A stretch of 64,000 nucleotides of DNA from DASSFG01 sp035547915 (GTDB lineage Bacteria > Planctomycetota > Planctomycetia > Pirellulales > JAICIG01), in the NCBI GenBank assembly GCA_035547915.1, contig DASZTS010000024.1, forward strand, positions 62,001 to 126,000, in the 5' to 3' direction. Shown in pieces: positions 52,908 through 61,582 of this stretch. The first letter of the stretch is position 1. Each line of letters opens with the position of its first letter. Below the pieces are notes generated by a model, which worked only from the letters and a program-made list of their open reading frames with translations, ran no database searches and was not told the origin of the DNA. Position numbers and translations under genes: made by a program.

Positions 52908-53387
52908 TCAAATGTCTCCCGCGCTCGCCCTCTCCCCAGCTTCCCCACCCTGCGACAGACCGAGCCGCGAGATGTGGTAGCGTTCCCTCTCGCGCATCAC
53001 CTCGCGTTTCGCCGGCTCCTTGTCGTCGTAACCGACGAGATGCAAGGCACCATGCACGACATAGAGCAGCAGCTCGGCCTCGGCGGTCCAGCCAAACTCG
53101 GCAGCTCGCGACGACGCCGTATCGGCACTGACGATGATTTCGCCCTCGCGGTACCCATCGCTCTCTTCGAGCACGAAACTCAGCACGTCCGTGGGCTCGT
53201 CATGGTTGAGCCATTGACGATTGAGATCGTGAATCGTCGGATCATCCACAATCGCGAGGCTGATTTCGCCGGCCCGTATCCCCTCGGCTAGCAAGACGCC
53301 TTCGACGGCCGCGCGTAGCCGGTCGGCATCGATTGCCAGGCGGTCCTGGTCGTTGGTGATCGCAATATGAAGCACGCGGCGGGGCAT
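52908..53387 (-). CDS. ybeY: Endoribonuclease YbeY
   Basis: A 159-residue protein with the YbeY pattern: LNRQWLNHDEPTDVLSF, GEIIVSADTA and the zinc site HGALHLVGYDD at ~residue 112. Canonical YbeY reads HGxLHLxGYDH, so the third zinc ligand is Asp instead of His; Asp may still bind metal. YbeY trims 16S rRNA and helps ribosome quality control. The start is the ATG at 53387; no clear Shine-Dalgarno is present. It is the first gene of the operon with recO, bamD and lptE. The dispersed repeat with a terminator-like palindrome lies just upstream. Confidence 0.9.
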   Translation of the reverse strand: MPRRVLHIAITNDQDRLAIDADRLRAAVEGVLLAEGIRAGEISLAIVDDPTIHDLNRQWLNHDEPTDVLSFVLEESDGYREGEIIVSADTASSRAAEFGWTAEAELLLYVVHGALHLVGYDDKEPAKREVMRERERYHISRLGLSQGGEAGERASAGDI

Positions 53388-53395
53388 TATTGTTT

Positions 53396-53470
53396 GGAGC
53401 AACCGACGAAACCGGATCGAGCTCTGAAAAAATCGGCATTTCGCGGCCGATTTTTTCCCACGGCGCTCTG
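53396..53470. repeat. Dispersed palindromic repeat, copy B
   Basis: It begins GGAGCAACCGAC as in copy A (29397) and stays alignable for about 70 bases. It contains the perfect palindrome at 53427-53456. Like copy A, it lies between the stop of one minus-strand gene and the start of the next. Confidence 0.6.
53427..53456. terminator. Bidirectional Rho-independent terminator in repeat copy B
   Basis: AAAAAATCGGC (53427-53437) and GCCGATTTTTT (53446-53456) are exact reverse complements around an 8-base loop. The stem ends in a run of six T on either strand, so it could stop transcription both ways. On the minus strand it follows the glycosyltransferase gene (stop at 53541) and precedes ybeY. 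Confidence 0.75.
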
Positions 53471-53540
53471 GCCTCCGGGGTCTGTCAGCCGCTCTTAGCA
53501 ACCTATCACGAACCGCCTCAGGATTACACGGCCACGCCAC

Positions 53541-55082
53541 CTACCTGGCGACGGTCGCGCGGCGGGCAACGGCGTCGCCGGCCGCGATCCTGTAGATACG
53601 GTAGTCGTCGCCGGAACAGACGAGGCTCAGTGTGTCGACGGCGTCAGCCGCCGGCTTGCGCTCGAGAGATGTCAGGTCGGCCACCACCAACCAGCGAGCC
53701 CCTTGCCGACGGCAGGCCTCGAGGGTTTCTTCCAAACGACGATCGTTGGCCGATAGCGCCCAACCGGGCCGATCGCAGTAGTAAAGAAGATCGGAGCCGC
53801 TTCCATGCAGGGTGGCCACCGGTTCGTCGGGTGCCGCGAGCCGGTCGAGCGCCGTGGCCGCCGCGATCACGCCGCGGTCTTCGGGCCGCATCGAGGCACC
53901 CGGCCCCAGAACGGTCCACAAGGAGCAGCCCAGCCCGCCCAACAAGCCCAGGGAACCGCACAGGCGACGCGCCCGAGGATACGCATGTAGACTTTCCCAG
54001 CCGAGCCCGGCCAGCACCGCCAGGGCCGGAACGAGAACAACGCTGTAATACCGCAGCTCGAAGAACTTGCCGGGCAGCAACAACACGAGCACGCCCAACG
54101 CCGCCAGCCAGCCCGCGTGCCGGCGCCCGGCGGGGTGCAACATTCCCCGGGAGGCCAGCGCCAATCCGACGGGAGTTAGCCCCAGGAATGCAAGATTCTT
54201 GAACAGTCGAGCATAAAACTCAGTCGATCCTAGCAGCGGGTTCGGAAATTCCTGTCCCGACGCACTGCGACAGAGCGAAAAAAAGACCCGTGCCGATTCC
54301 GGATTGTCGGCCGACGCGACCCCGGCGACCAGTCCACACCAGATGATGGCGGGACTGGCGCCAACCAGCCCCATACCCACCGCTCTGGCGATCCAGCGCC
54401 GGCGGCCGGCCGCATCCGAAGTCCTCATCTTTTGCCACATGAGCGCGGCCAAGGGCAAGAACATGACGGCCATGTAGATCTTCGTACACAGCATCAGCGC
54501 CAAGCTGGCGGCAGTCAGGCAAGCCCATCCGCCGCAGGCCGTCGCCAGCCAGGCTTCCATGCTCCATAAGGTCAGCAGCATGAAGAACACGACCGACGAT
54601 TCGAGCATGAAGGTCTGCCCGAAGAAGACCGACAGCGGAGACAGGACCAACACCAGTCCCGCGACCCACGCGGCGCGCCGGCCGTGCCAGCGTTGCACCA
54701 ACACGAAGAGGAGAGCCACGCCGGCTGCGCTGAAGGCGATGGAAACCGCCCGGCCCCAAGCATCGAGCGAACCGCCGCAGACCGCCCAGCCCGCCCCCGC
54801 CAAGTAGGCTGCCACCGGTATCTCCAGCAGATGCCAACCGCGGTCGCCACCGGCCATGCAGTCGGTGGTCGGTAGCCAAAACGGTGCTCGCCCGGTGGCC
54901 CAGTTCCGGGCGATCATCGCGTAGGTGACGCTCTTGGTGGCAAACGGTCCCACGAGCGGTCGAAACAGACCCGGCGTTCGCAGCACGATCGAGAGCAACA
55001 CGAGCGTCGCGATCGCCGGCCAAAGCTGCGCGGAACGCGCAACACCCGACGCATGCGAAGTCTGCGTGCTTTGGCTAATCAC
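53541..55082 (-). CDS. GT-C membrane glycosyltransferase (PMT/ArnT-like)
   Basis: A 513-residue protein with about 11 membrane helices and a C-terminal periplasmic domain (~420-513). Length and topology match the dolichyl/undecaprenyl-phosphate-sugar glycosyltransferases of the PMT/ArnT group. The first outer loop (RPLVGPFATKSVTYAMIARNW) keeps the 'YAMIARN' helix but lacks the Asp/Asp-Glu usually found there; the DCMAGGDRGW segment after it might substitute. Acceptor and sugar are unknown. Start GTG at 55082, weak ribosome site. Divergent from the small lipoprotein gene. Confidence 0.82.
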   Translation of the reverse strand: MISQSTQTSHASGVARSAQLWPAIATLVLLSIVLRTPGLFRPLVGPFATKSVTYAMIARNWATGRAPFWLPTTDCMAGGDRGWHLLEIPVAAYLAGAGWAVCGGSLDAWGRAVSIAFSAAGVALLFVLVQRWHGRRAAWVAGLVLVLSPLSVFFGQTFMLESSVVFFMLLTLWSMEAWLATACGGWACLTAASLALMLCTKIYMAVMFLPLAALMWQKMRTSDAAGRRRWIARAVGMGLVGASPAIIWCGLVAGVASADNPESARVFFSLCRSASGQEFPNPLLGSTEFYARLFKNLAFLGLTPVGLALASRGMLHPAGRRHAGWLAALGVLVLLLPGKFFELRYYSVVLVPALAVLAGLGWESLHAYPRARRLCGSLGLLGGLGCSLWTVLGPGASMRPEDRGVIAAATALDRLAAPDEPVATLHGSGSDLLYYCDRPGWALSANDRRLEETLEACRRQGARWLVVADLTSLERKPAADAVDTLSLVCSGDDYRIYRIAAGDAVARRATVAR

Positions 55083-55213
55083 GTCGGCTGTTCTCTGCGT
55101 CCGGGTCGCGAGATTCTTGGAAAAAGATGCTGGCTGTACCGATTTTTCGGACGAAATATATCGCTACGGATCGTCTCTACACAGATCGCTTCTTTGAGGG
55201 GGAGGAACCACGA

Positions 55214-55684
55214 ATGCACCGCCGACGTTGGCTGATCGTTGGACTGTGCTTCTGCGTCTTCTGCGGATGCGTTTCCTGCCAGAGCCACTACGACTATTGC
55301 GGTCCGATGCCTGACGAAGGCGGCGACTTCATGTACCGCAAGAATTCGATACTCGGCGGTGATCCCTCGATGCCGCAGTCTGACGGGGCGACCAAGCCGG
55401 CGGGTGAGACGAACGAGACGGGTCCCGAACCGACGCCGGCCCCACCTCCCGATGAAGAGCCGCTTCCCGGCATGAACGACGAAGGTCGATCGCAATCGTA
55501 CGAGTCGGACCTCAGCGACGAAGAAATGCCCGACGAGGAGGGCTCCGACGTCGAGCTGACCTCCGATGAGTCTGCCGAGGGAGATTCCGACGAGAACGAG
55601 AAGCAGCCGATCTCGACGCTTCAGTGGCACGCTCCGACCGGCAAACCGTCGTCATCGTCCGTCAAGCAAGTGCGGTTCCGCTAA
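55214..55684 (+). CDS. Small acidic lipoprotein
   Basis: GGAGG eight bases before the ATG at 55214 sets the start, although the frame is open further upstream. The 156-residue product begins HRRRWLIVGLCFCVFCGC, a lipoprotein-type signal with several possible lipobox Cys. The mature part has YDYCGPMPDEGGDFMYRKNSILGG, then a very acidic Pro/Glu/Asp/Ser-rich, probably disordered tail. I know of no characterised relative. It stands alone. Confidence 0.75.
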   Translation: MHRRRWLIVGLCFCVFCGCVSCQSHYDYCGPMPDEGGDFMYRKNSILGGDPSMPQSDGATKPAGETNETGPEPTPAPPPDEEPLPGMNDEGRSQSYESDLSDEEMPDEEGSDVELTSDESAEGDSDENEKQPISTLQWHAPTGKPSSSSVKQVRFR

Positions 55685-55718
55685 ACAGGACGTGACAAAC
55701 GGCCGGCCCAGGCGGCGC

Positions 55719-55735
55719 GGCGGGAGTTGCCCGCC
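55719..55735 (+). terminator. GC hairpin after the lipoprotein gene
   Basis: GGCGGG (55719-55724) pairs with CCCGCC (55730-55735), with further GC pairing outside. There is no T tract, so termination is uncertain. Confidence 0.3.
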
Positions 55736-55836
55736 GCCTGAGTTATGGCCCGTTGCTCGCCGGTGCGGCGCGATGCTTATGGTCGACTCGGCCGCAACCA
55801 CTTTACTTCGCGCGCCGCGGTGGTTGTAATCGGGCG

Positions 55837-57330
55837 ATGAGCGTCGCCTCCGATCGAGCCGTCGAGCCGTACGATCCCTACGCCTTGCCCCCAGAGGCGA
55901 TACGCGAGCCGCCCCACAGCCTGTGGACCGCGCTGCGGCAGATCGGCCCCGGCATCATCCTGGCCGGTAGCATCATCGGTACCGGTGAGTTGCTACAAAC
56001 CACCAAGATGGGCGCCGAGCACGGTTTCGCCTTTCTTTGGCTGATCCTCTTTAGCTGCGTCGTCAAGGTCTTCGTCCAGGTCGAACTGGGCCGCCACGCC
56101 CTGTCGTCGGGCAAGCCGACACTTGCCGCCCTCGACGGATTGCCGGGACCACGCCTCGGGGCGCATTGGCTGGTGTGGTGGTGGTTATTCATGTTGCTCG
56201 CCACCGTGTTTCAACTGGGAGCCATGGTGGGCGGCGTCGGGCAGGCCATGCACCTACTCTGGCCGCAGAGCACCGACGCGCTCGTCGAATGGCTCCGGCC
56301 GATCTCGCCCCGCCTGGCCGACAAATGCGGCGCCTACCCGGCGTACCTGTGGGCCGTGCCAACCGCCCTGACCGCGGTCGGTCTCTTGCTCAGCGGCGGC
56401 TATAAACGGATCGAGACCATAACCACGTTCCTGGTCGTCGCCGTGACCGGCGTGACAGTGGCCTGCGTGTTCGCGCTCCCGTTCACCGGCTATTCGATCC
56501 CCTGGAACGAAGTGGGGCAGGGCCTGGTCGTATCGCTGCCGGCCGAGGGCGTCGCGATCGCCTTTTCGGTGTTCGGCATCACGGGTGTCGGCGCCGCCGA
56601 ACTCTATGCCTATCCGTATTGGTGCCTGGAAAAGGGTTACGGGCGATACACAGGCGTGCGCGACGACAGCGACGCTTGGGCACACCGTGCCCGCGGCTGG
56701 ATGCGTGTCATGTATCTCGACGCCTGGGTGAGCATGGCCGTGTTCACGGTGGCGACCGTGGCCTTCTATTTCATGGGCGCGACCGTGTTGCACCAACTCA
56801 AGCTCGTTCCTCAAAAAGAACGCATGATGGAACAGCTCGCGCAGATGTATGTGCAAGCCTTCGGCCATCCGTGGACGAAAACTCTGTTCCTGATCGGCGG
56901 CAGCGTTGTGTTGTTCAAGACCCTCTATGTGGCGACCGCGAGCAATAGTCGTCTAACGGCCGACTTTCTCAGTCTGGCTCGCCTCACCGAACACCGGCAC
57001 GCCGCTGACCGCAGCCGCTGGATCAACCGCTTTTGCACGATCTATCCGATCATGGCGCTGATCCTGTTCTTGGTCTTCGGCGATCCGGCGTTCATGGTCT
57101 TGCTGGGAGGCTTTGCCCAGGCCGCGACTCTGCCCGTGATCTCCGCCGCCGCGCTCTATTTGCGGTTCCGGCGCACGGATAAACGTTTGGCCCCATCGCG
57201 GTTCACCGACGTCTGCGTCTGGTTCGCCTTTCTGCTCATCGCGGCGGCGGCCATCTATTCGGCGCCGAAGAGCATCCATGATCTCTGGACGGCGCTTTGC
57301 GAGAACCTCTCCTTCGTGTCTCCCAAATAG
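55837..57330 (+). CDS. Nramp-family-like metal/ion transporter without DPGN motif
   Basis: A 497-residue membrane protein with about 11 helices. The first reads GPGIILAGSIIGTGELLQTTKMGAEHGFAFLW, aligned with the Nramp start GPGxxxxxAxxDPGNxxT, but the Asp and Asn of DPGN are absent. Helix 6 (IAFSVFGITGVGAAELYAYPYW) has no MPH motif. Both lost motifs coordinate Mn/Fe in classic Nramps, so this branch probably carries something else (Mg-type NRMT and other divergent members exist). The start is the ATG at 55837. It is convergent with the second GT-C gene, with 20 bases between stops. Confidence 0.82.
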   Translation: MSVASDRAVEPYDPYALPPEAIREPPHSLWTALRQIGPGIILAGSIIGTGELLQTTKMGAEHGFAFLWLILFSCVVKVFVQVELGRHALSSGKPTLAALDGLPGPRLGAHWLVWWWLFMLLATVFQLGAMVGGVGQAMHLLWPQSTDALVEWLRPISPRLADKCGAYPAYLWAVPTALTAVGLLLSGGYKRIETITTFLVVAVTGVTVACVFALPFTGYSIPWNEVGQGLVVSLPAEGVAIAFSVFGITGVGAAELYAYPYWCLEKGYGRYTGVRDDSDAWAHRARGWMRVMYLDAWVSMAVFTVATVAFYFMGATVLHQLKLVPQKERMMEQLAQMYVQAFGHPWTKTLFLIGGSVVLFKTLYVATASNSRLTADFLSLARLTEHRHAADRSRWINRFCTIYPIMALILFLVFGDPAFMVLLGGFAQAATLPVISAAALYLRFRRTDKRLAPSRFTDVCVWFAFLLIAAAAIYSAPKSIHDLWTALCENLSFVSPK

Positions 57331-57350
57331 ACGCGGACGCTCGGGGCGAC

Positions 57351-58856
57351 TCAATCGGCAGCTAACATCGATGCGGGCGGCGTGAAGATCGAGACGTCGA
57401 GATGGACGAATTCGAGGCGATCGCTTTCGCGGGCACCGCACGATTCGATGTGACGACGCGCGGTGGCGGACTGCGCGTTCTGACTGGCAGGCGGATGACA
57501 GACCATCCACACACGGCCACGACGGGCGGCTTCGACGAGGTTATCGCGAGACGATTTGGCATCGAGCACGTTCGGCCGTCGGCCGAAGTAGACCTGGTAG
57601 ACCTCAGGTTGCGTTAACCACAGCGTATCGCCCTCGCGCATCCGCCCATTCAGGTAGGCGAACGCCTGGCGGAACTCGACCGACGGCTTGGCCACGACGG
57701 CGTAGCGCGCCGTATAGATACCCGCCGGCAACAACACCACGACGGGTAGGGCCGCCGCCAGCCAGCCCGCGCGCGGTCGCAAGTACGAAGTGACGAGCGC
57801 CATGCCCTGCGCGGCCAAGAGCCAGAGGCAGGGGAGCAAGAAAGCCAGCAAACGGTTTCCCAGCGGATAATGACGCAGGGCCGCCGCGCAGCAGGCCAGC
57901 ATGGCCGGCGCGGCCAGGGCAATCGCCAGCCATGGCCGCTGTCGCGTGCAACGTGCCAGACCGGCGGCGGCCAGCAGGGCCATCGGAATGCCCGTGCCCT
58001 GTACGCCGTAGTTGCCCGCCTCGATGCACTTCCCAGCCAGCCAACCCAGCGCCGCGCCGACGCTCGACAGATCGACGAATTCTGCCTGCCAGAATGTCTG
58101 TTGGTAGGGAGTGTTGTGATGCCGGGCCGCCACCCACCAGACCAGCAGGCAAGAACTGACGAGAAGCGTGGCCACGCCGCATGGATACTTCCAACCTGCG
58201 GACGACGGTCCGATCCGGCGACTCACGGCCGCCCCGGCCAAAGCCAGGCACGCCCCACCCAGCACAAACACGCTCGGAAACGACAGCCAAGGACCGATGA
58301 GCGCCGCGAGCAGCAGCCCGAGACGGCCGGCACGGCGCGTTTTTCGCGGAACTCGCGAATCGAGGCAGCAGACGGTCGCCAGCACGACGATTTCGGCCAC
58401 CAAGACATCGGTCGTATACGGTTTCACCTGATAGGTCAGATACAGCAGACTGCTCGAAACGGCCGCGCAGGCCACCGCCCACAGCCAACCGCGTCCGACT
58501 ACGACGCGCGCCAAAGGTACCAACAAGACAAGTGCGGCCAGGCTGGCCAACAGAGCCGGAAACCGCATCGCCAGTTCCGTCGGTCCCGCCACCAGGTAAC
58601 AGATACGTAGAAACCAGAGAAACAGCGGCGGTGCCGCCTGTTCATGGCTCAACGGACCGACCAGTGCGATGAACGATTTGGGGAACACGTTCAGCAACAG
58701 GTACGCCTCATCGTGCCAGTACGATGTGACGGCCAAGTATTGGCGCACGCGGGCCGCCGCCCCGAGTAACAGCAGGGCCGGCAGCAGATAGCGAGTTCGG
58801 CAACACGCTCGCAGGCCCAGGCGAGCACGTTCGAGATGAGAGATCGGGTTCGACAT
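57351..58856 (-). CDS. GT-C membrane glycosyltransferase (GT39-like)
   Basis: A 501-residue protein with 10-12 membrane helices. The first outer loop has SYWHDEAYLLLNV, the Asp-Glu motif of PMT-type enzymes, followed by LSHEQAAPPLFLWFLRICYL. The C-terminal ~110 residues form a soluble periplasmic part. It transfers a sugar from a lipid-phosphate donor to an unknown acceptor. The ATG at 58856 is chosen; in-frame starts upstream (for example 58883) add basic residues only. Paired by family with the gene at 53541, but not adjacent. Confidence 0.85.
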   Translation of the reverse strand: MSNPISHLERARLGLRACCRTRYLLPALLLLGAAARVRQYLAVTSYWHDEAYLLLNVFPKSFIALVGPLSHEQAAPPLFLWFLRICYLVAGPTELAMRFPALLASLAALVLLVPLARVVVGRGWLWAVACAAVSSSLLYLTYQVKPYTTDVLVAEIVVLATVCCLDSRVPRKTRRAGRLGLLLAALIGPWLSFPSVFVLGGACLALAGAAVSRRIGPSSAGWKYPCGVATLLVSSCLLVWWVAARHHNTPYQQTFWQAEFVDLSSVGAALGWLAGKCIEAGNYGVQGTGIPMALLAAAGLARCTRQRPWLAIALAAPAMLACCAAALRHYPLGNRLLAFLLPCLWLLAAQGMALVTSYLRPRAGWLAAALPVVVLLPAGIYTARYAVVAKPSVEFRQAFAYLNGRMREGDTLWLTQPEVYQVYFGRRPNVLDAKSSRDNLVEAARRGRVWMVCHPPASQNAQSATARRHIESCGARESDRLEFVHLDVSIFTPPASMLAAD

Positions 58857-59065
58857 GGGATCCGAATCCGCACGCCGCGGCATATCGTCTCGTGCATGGC
58901 AGCTGTGCTCGTGCATGTGCGGCGAGCACCGTAACGCTTCGGGGCACAAGCGTCAACGTCGGCCGCTGCGGAAATGAAGGCGAGCGAGTACCGGTTGCCG
59001 TGACGCGGTTACAATAGGGTCGCGCGTCCGACGCCAGAATCCGCGAACCCGCGAGTGATCTTTCC

Positions 59066-61531
59066 ATGCTGGGCTCAGCCTCCGTCACCTGTACCGTTCT
59101 GCTGCTCCTCACGGCGGCGGACGATGCCCATCTCCCCTGGGCGTCGAATCACCACCCCACCGATCGCACGCGAGAGCACGTGCAAGAGATCGCCGACGCA
59201 CACGAGGAGTACGTTGTGGTGCAAGGGGGCACGATGGATGGCCACAACTGCCGTTCTCCTCAAGGAGTGTGGCAACCGTTCGAGCAAACCTGGGAGTCGA
59301 ACCGCTGGGTGCGGATGGAGAACGTGGGGCAAAGCGACGTCGTCAATCCTTGGCTGTCCAACGGCCGCAACGATTTCGGCAGCCTCGATCGAATCGCGGC
59401 CAGCGCCATCCGGCCGGGGATGACCGACGGCGAGAAGGCGATCGCGCTGTGGTGGCAGGAGGTCCAGCATCGCTTCCACTACGAAGGCGACAACGACGAA
59501 CTGCTCGATCCGGTAAAGGTCTTCAACGTGTATGGTCACAACACGTGTGGCAACGATTCGATCTGTTTGGCGGGCCTGTGGCGCAAGGCGGGCCTGCGGG
59601 TCGCTCCCGCTCGGTTGGTCGGCCATTGTGCGACGCAGGTCTTCTACGACGGTGCCTGGCACCTCCTGGACGGCGACATGCAGTCGATCTACCTGCTGCG
59701 CGACAACCAAACGGTGGCTGGCGAGCAGGACCTGGTGCACGATCACGATCTCATCCGCCGCACCCACACACAGGGAATCTTGCAACCGGAGGGCCGCGCG
59801 GGCGATGAATGGGAATCCTCCATCTACGTCTTCGAGGGCCAGGTCACGGGCGATCGAAATTCGGCCGAAAGCAGCTTGAAGATGACGCTGCGTCCGGGCG
59901 AAGCGGTCGTGTGGCGCTGGGGCCATCTCGACCCGGTCAAATACCACGGGCCGCACGCTCCGCGTTTTCCCGAGCGCATCTGCAACGGTTCGTGGGAATA
60001 CCGGCCGGATTTCAGCTCGCCCGGCTGGCGTGCGGGCGCCACCACGGCAGAGTCGGTCAGCGCGTTCGACGGCCGCCTCTTGCCGGAAGAGGGCAAAACG
60101 GGGCACATCGTCTGGAAAATGTCGAGCCCGTACGCCTTGGTTGGCGGAAGGCTGGAGGCCGATGGCGGCGGCATAACTTTCCAACTCTCCTGGGACGGCC
60201 AATCGTGGCACAAGGTCGACCGTGATCTCGATCCGTTCTTCCCGTCCGACGGCCCGGCGCGATACGGTTATTTCCTGAAGTGCGAGTTGGCCCCGGGCGC
60301 ACGACTCGGACGGTTGGCAATTCTCAATGATGTGCTCATGGCTCCGCTTACGCTGCCTGGCATGCGCGTCGGCACGAACCGGTTCACGTATGCAGACGAG
60401 TCGGCCGAGCGCCGGGTGCGCATCAGCCACGGTTGGGTCGAACGGTCGGCCAGCCGGCCCCCCGCAGCACCGGCTGCCCCCGTCTTTCCACCGGCGAGCG
60501 GCGAAGTCGATGGAACGGAGATCGCCTTCCGCTGGCAATCGGCCGCCGATCCCGACGGTGACGCGATCACCGACTACCATTTCGAGCTTTCCATCCGCGC
60601 CGACATGCAATGGCCGCTCTCCATGAGCTTCGCCAAGCTCATCTCGCGCACGGCGGACGTCGGGCAGTCTCGTTACACGCTTCCCGGCCCTGGGTTGTTG
60701 AATCCCGATACCGAGTATTTCTGGCACGTCCGGGCGAAGGGCGAACAGGGCGTATGGGGAGATTGGAGCCGAACCTGGAGCTTCGTTGCGCGGGGACCGG
60801 CAGCTCCGCGGGACGTGCGGCTGGAATTCGATGCTGAGAGCAAGCGTGGCACGTTGCGCTGGGCGCACAGCGAGTTGGGCCGCAAGCCGGTGAGCTACCG
60901 CATCTATGCGAGCGACGAGAAGGGCTTTTCGGTGAGCGACCGTCTCTACAAGGTGACCGTCGGAACTTCGCAAAGTTTGCCCACCGAGTTCGCGGCCAAC
61001 TTCGTGGCCGAGACTTCGGATGCCGAATTGGCCGTGGTCGGCCCCGACGTTAGTCTCGCCGGGGCGAACAGGGCGTTTTACCGAGTCGTAGCCGTCGACG
61101 GGGCGGGTAATCACAGCGGTCCCTCCGACTATGCCGCAGCACCGCGGCCGTTGATCGCCAGCGCGCCCGTCACACGGGCTCGAAAAGGGACCGAATACCG
61201 TTACCCGGTCGCAACCATCCGTTCGCTGGGCGACCTGAGAACGCGCGTAGTCGATGGCAAAGAGATCATGAATTTCTGGGACATCGAGCGCCCCAGGTTC
61301 GGCATCGAGCGCGGACCGCGCTGGCTGAAGATCGACGCGGCCACCGGCTTGCTGTCCGGCACACCCGACGATTCCGGAACGAGCGAAGTGGTGGTGTCGG
61401 TAGCGCTCGAACATAATATGCGACGTCTGGACGAAAGCGCCCTCAAGTGGGGCGTCGAAAAAGTCGTCTCGTCCGGTCGCGAATCGACTGGCAAGGCTAC
61501 CCAGAGTTTCACGATCCGAGTCGATCCGTAG
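59066..61531 (+). CDS. Exported protein with transglutaminase-like core and FN3/Ig-like repeats
   Basis: An 821-residue protein with an N-terminal signal-type stretch (SVTCTVLLLLTAADD). Residues ~120-210 look like a transglutaminase-like core: TCGNDSICLAGLWRKAGLRVAPARLV with Cys near 160, GHCATQVFYDGAWHLLDGD with His near 185 and Asp near 201, the Cys-His-Asp order of the family. The rest is beta-rich: two fibronectin type III-like domains (~475-720; SYRIYASDEKGFSV, FYRVVAVDGAGNHSG) and a putative Ig-like domain near the end (TGLLSGTPDDSGT). Possibly an extracellular peptidase or cross-linking protein. The opposite strand has an open frame of the same length, which I treat as a shadow. Confidence 0.75.
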   Translation: MLGSASVTCTVLLLLTAADDAHLPWASNHHPTDRTREHVQEIADAHEEYVVVQGGTMDGHNCRSPQGVWQPFEQTWESNRWVRMENVGQSDVVNPWLSNGRNDFGSLDRIAASAIRPGMTDGEKAIALWWQEVQHRFHYEGDNDELLDPVKVFNVYGHNTCGNDSICLAGLWRKAGLRVAPARLVGHCATQVFYDGAWHLLDGDMQSIYLLRDNQTVAGEQDLVHDHDLIRRTHTQGILQPEGRAGDEWESSIYVFEGQVTGDRNSAESSLKMTLRPGEAVVWRWGHLDPVKYHGPHAPRFPERICNGSWEYRPDFSSPGWRAGATTAESVSAFDGRLLPEEGKTGHIVWKMSSPYALVGGRLEADGGGITFQLSWDGQSWHKVDRDLDPFFPSDGPARYGYFLKCELAPGARLGRLAILNDVLMAPLTLPGMRVGTNRFTYADESAERRVRISHGWVERSASRPPAAPAAPVFPPASGEVDGTEIAFRWQSAADPDGDAITDYHFELSIRADMQWPLSMSFAKLISRTADVGQSRYTLPGPGLLNPDTEYFWHVRAKGEQGVWGDWSRTWSFVARGPAAPRDVRLEFDAESKRGTLRWAHSELGRKPVSYRIYASDEKGFSVSDRLYKVTVGTSQSLPTEFAANFVAETSDAELAVVGPDVSLAGANRAFYRVVAVDGAGNHSGPSDYAAAPRPLIASAPVTRARKGTEYRYPVATIRSLGDLRTRVVDGKEIMNFWDIERPRFGIERGPRWLKIDAATGLLSGTPDDSGTSEVVVSVALEHNMRRLDESALKWGVEKVVSSGRESTGKATQSFTIRVDP

Positions 61532-61582
61532 CGAACGCAATCGACGACCAGATCGCGGTGGCTTGGGCTTTCGGACGCGGCT

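Noticed and set aside
59075..61540. Antisense open frame of 821 codons, exactly as long as the gene it opposes
   Set aside because: Its translation is rich in Arg/His/Pro/Ala with no domain, and codon bias of GC-rich genes keeps this frame open. The plus-strand protein has clear domains.
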